This document shows positions 5,386 to 5,949 of a stretch of 5,949 nt of DNA, piece after piece. This DNA is from an uncultured Clostridia bacterium. Its GTDB lineage: Bacteria; Bacillota; Clostridia; Oscillospirales; Acutalibacteraceae. Made by a program: the position numbers and the translations under genes. The first letter of the stretch is position 1, and each line of letters starts with the position of its first letter. The notes below the pieces were generated by a model. The model worked only from the letters and a program-made list of their open reading frames with translations, did not search any database and was not told the DNA's origin. The stretch lies in the NCBI GenBank assembly GCA_947623215.1, contig CANQGN010000100.1, forward strand, positions 1 to 5,949, in the 5' to 3' direction.

Positions 5386-5444
5386 GGGTGTCATCCCCCC
5401 GGTACACTATGGCGGGCCGTTTTTTGTTATGGGTGCCTTCCCCT
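5374..5444 (-). repeat. Imperfect direct repeat of the translation start region (period 45)
   Basis: Bases 5374-5399 and 5419-5444 match at 22 of 26 positions. The gene-proximal copy contains the real start (ACCC ATG ACA AAA AAC). The upstream copy has ACCC ATA ACA AAA AAC, in frame with it but lacking ATG, and is closed by TAG at 5407-5409. The upstream copy lies in the 5' leader. It looks like a decayed tandem duplication, or a repeated leader element. Confidence 0.65.
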
Positions 5445-5456
5445 ACCGCCGATTCC

Positions 5457-5485
5457 ATTCTATCATACAAAGGAAAAAATGTCAA
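5457..5485 (-). promoter_or_regulatory. Strong sigma-A promoter of the proline-rich gene
   Basis: On the minus strand TTGACA (5480-5485), 17 bases, then TAGAAT (5457-5462), preceded by TGA, which gives an extended -10. The -35 is perfect and the -10 matches 5 of 6. The -35 overlaps the stop codon of the upstream gene (5482-5484). Transcription would start near 5450, about 65 bases before the ATG at 5385. Confidence 0.85.
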
Positions 5486-5949
5486 TTATCATCTTTTAGA
5501 AAAACAAATTGCTTGTCGTAGCTGTCGTGCAGCACCCGGCCCGCCCGCCGCAGGTAGCTGCCGTAAGCGCAAAAGAGGCTGCGCCCGGCGGGGGTTTCTT
5601 TTTCGGCCAGCAGGTAGGCGTCGGTTTCATAGTCCCCAAGGGTGTTATTGCTGTTTTCGTGCATGTTGCGGCCGTCGGCTTCTTCATTAAAAAGCACCCG
5701 CAGCCGCTCGCCCGGCAGGCGAATTTCGCACCCGCGCACCCCTTCGCCGGTAAGAGGAACCGTTGTGGCCTCCCCCGCCTCGCCCAGCAGCAGCACATGT
5801 AAAAAGTTTGCCGCCCGCTGGGGGGTATTGGTTTGCCGGGCGTAATAAGGCAATGTTTCGGCCGAAACCTCGGCCCCCACGCTGTAAGCCCCGCCCAAAG
5901 GCGCCTGCTCGCGCCGCAGCGTAGCGGAGGGCGTAAAGGGCACCGCCGT
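5482..5949 (-). CDS. C-terminal end of a probable heparinase II/III-like protein
   Basis: Only the last 155 codons are visible; the frame stays open to the right edge, so the GTG at 5943 need not be a real start. The segment is beta-rich, without membrane segments: 'ANFLHVLLLGE', 'LPGERLRVLFNEEADG', 'YETDAYLLAEKE', then 'YGSYLRRAGRVLHDSYDKQFVFL' at the end. The 'FLHVL' strand and a closing 'G-x-Y-L-R-x-x-G-R-V-L-x-D-S' resemble the C-terminal beta-sandwich of heparinase II/III-like and related polysaccharide-lyase proteins, which cleave uronic-acid glycans. The catalytic domain would lie outside the window, so function is tentative. No intrinsic terminator follows the stop; the next gene's promoter starts there, so read-through into the proline-rich gene is possible. 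Confidence 0.5.
   Translation of the reverse strand, partial: TAVPFTPSATLRREQAPLGGAYSVGAEVSAETLPYYARQTNTPQRAANFLHVLLLGEAGEATTVPLTGEGVRGCEIRLPGERLRVLFNEEADGRNMHENSNNTLGDYETDAYLLAEKETPAGRSLFCAYGSYLRRAGRVLHDSYDKQFVFLKDDN

Noticed and set aside
4684..5394. Start at ATG 5394 for the proline-rich gene
   Set aside because: The G-rich run directly abuts this codon, leaving no ribosome-site spacing; 5385 has about 9 bases. Not excluded, only three residues differ.
5362..5458. Small minus-strand reading frame from ATG 5458 through the duplicated leader
   Set aside because: Its ATG overlaps the -10 box, so transcripts from the mapped promoter would not contain it; no ribosome site was seen.

Overview
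The window looks like a piece of a GC-rich, spore-forming Firmicute chromosome, most likely a gut Clostridia of the Oscillospiraceae/Ruminococcaceae type. The evidence is a YpeB-type germination protein, Firmicute-style purine-rich ribosome binding sites, canonical TTGACA-17-TATAAT-like promoters and a DegV/MarR pair. This assignment is inferred from gene content and from recalled families; no database search was run.

Layout. Bases 1-953 (minus) hold the first 311 or so codons of a major facilitator superfamily transporter that runs off the left edge. A divergent intergenic region (954-1105) carries a vegetative promoter for the transporter on the minus strand. On the plus strand it carries a candidate sporulation (sigma-G-like) promoter for a two-gene operon: a membrane-anchored M23/LytM protein of SpoIIQ type (1106-1834), joined by a 4-base GTGA overlap to ypeB (1831-3186). 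This operon converges on a minus-strand operon with only 2 bases between stop codons. That operon consists of a MarR-family repressor (4031-4519) and a DegV fatty-acid-binding protein (3189-4046), which overlap by 16 bases. The marR promoter is a perfect TTGACA-17-TATACT whose -35 box lies inside a 22-bp near-perfect palindrome, a likely autoregulatory operator.

Just beyond it is a strong intrinsic terminator (4634-4666) for the next minus-strand gene (4684-5385). That gene encodes a conserved-hypothetical protein built in three parts: a short N-terminal PKRARGLVKSGRARW motif domain, a very proline-rich linker, and a C-terminal helical domain. An in-frame ATG with its own strong Shine-Dalgarno sequence sits exactly at the boundary between the first two parts. 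Its upstream region has an excellent sigma-A promoter and an imperfect 45-bp-period duplication of the translation start region. At the right edge (5482-5949, minus) is the C-terminal end of a gene whose tail resembles the beta-rich end of heparinase II/III-like proteins.

How the parts may work together. The M23-ypeB pair is a spore envelope/germination module. marR-degV looks like a self-regulated lipid-binding or lipid-sensing unit. The proline-rich gene is an independently transcribed unit between them and the heparinase-like gene. No RNA genes, CRISPR arrays, insertion sequences or phage genes were seen. The most unusual element is the proline-rich gene with its apparent second translation start.
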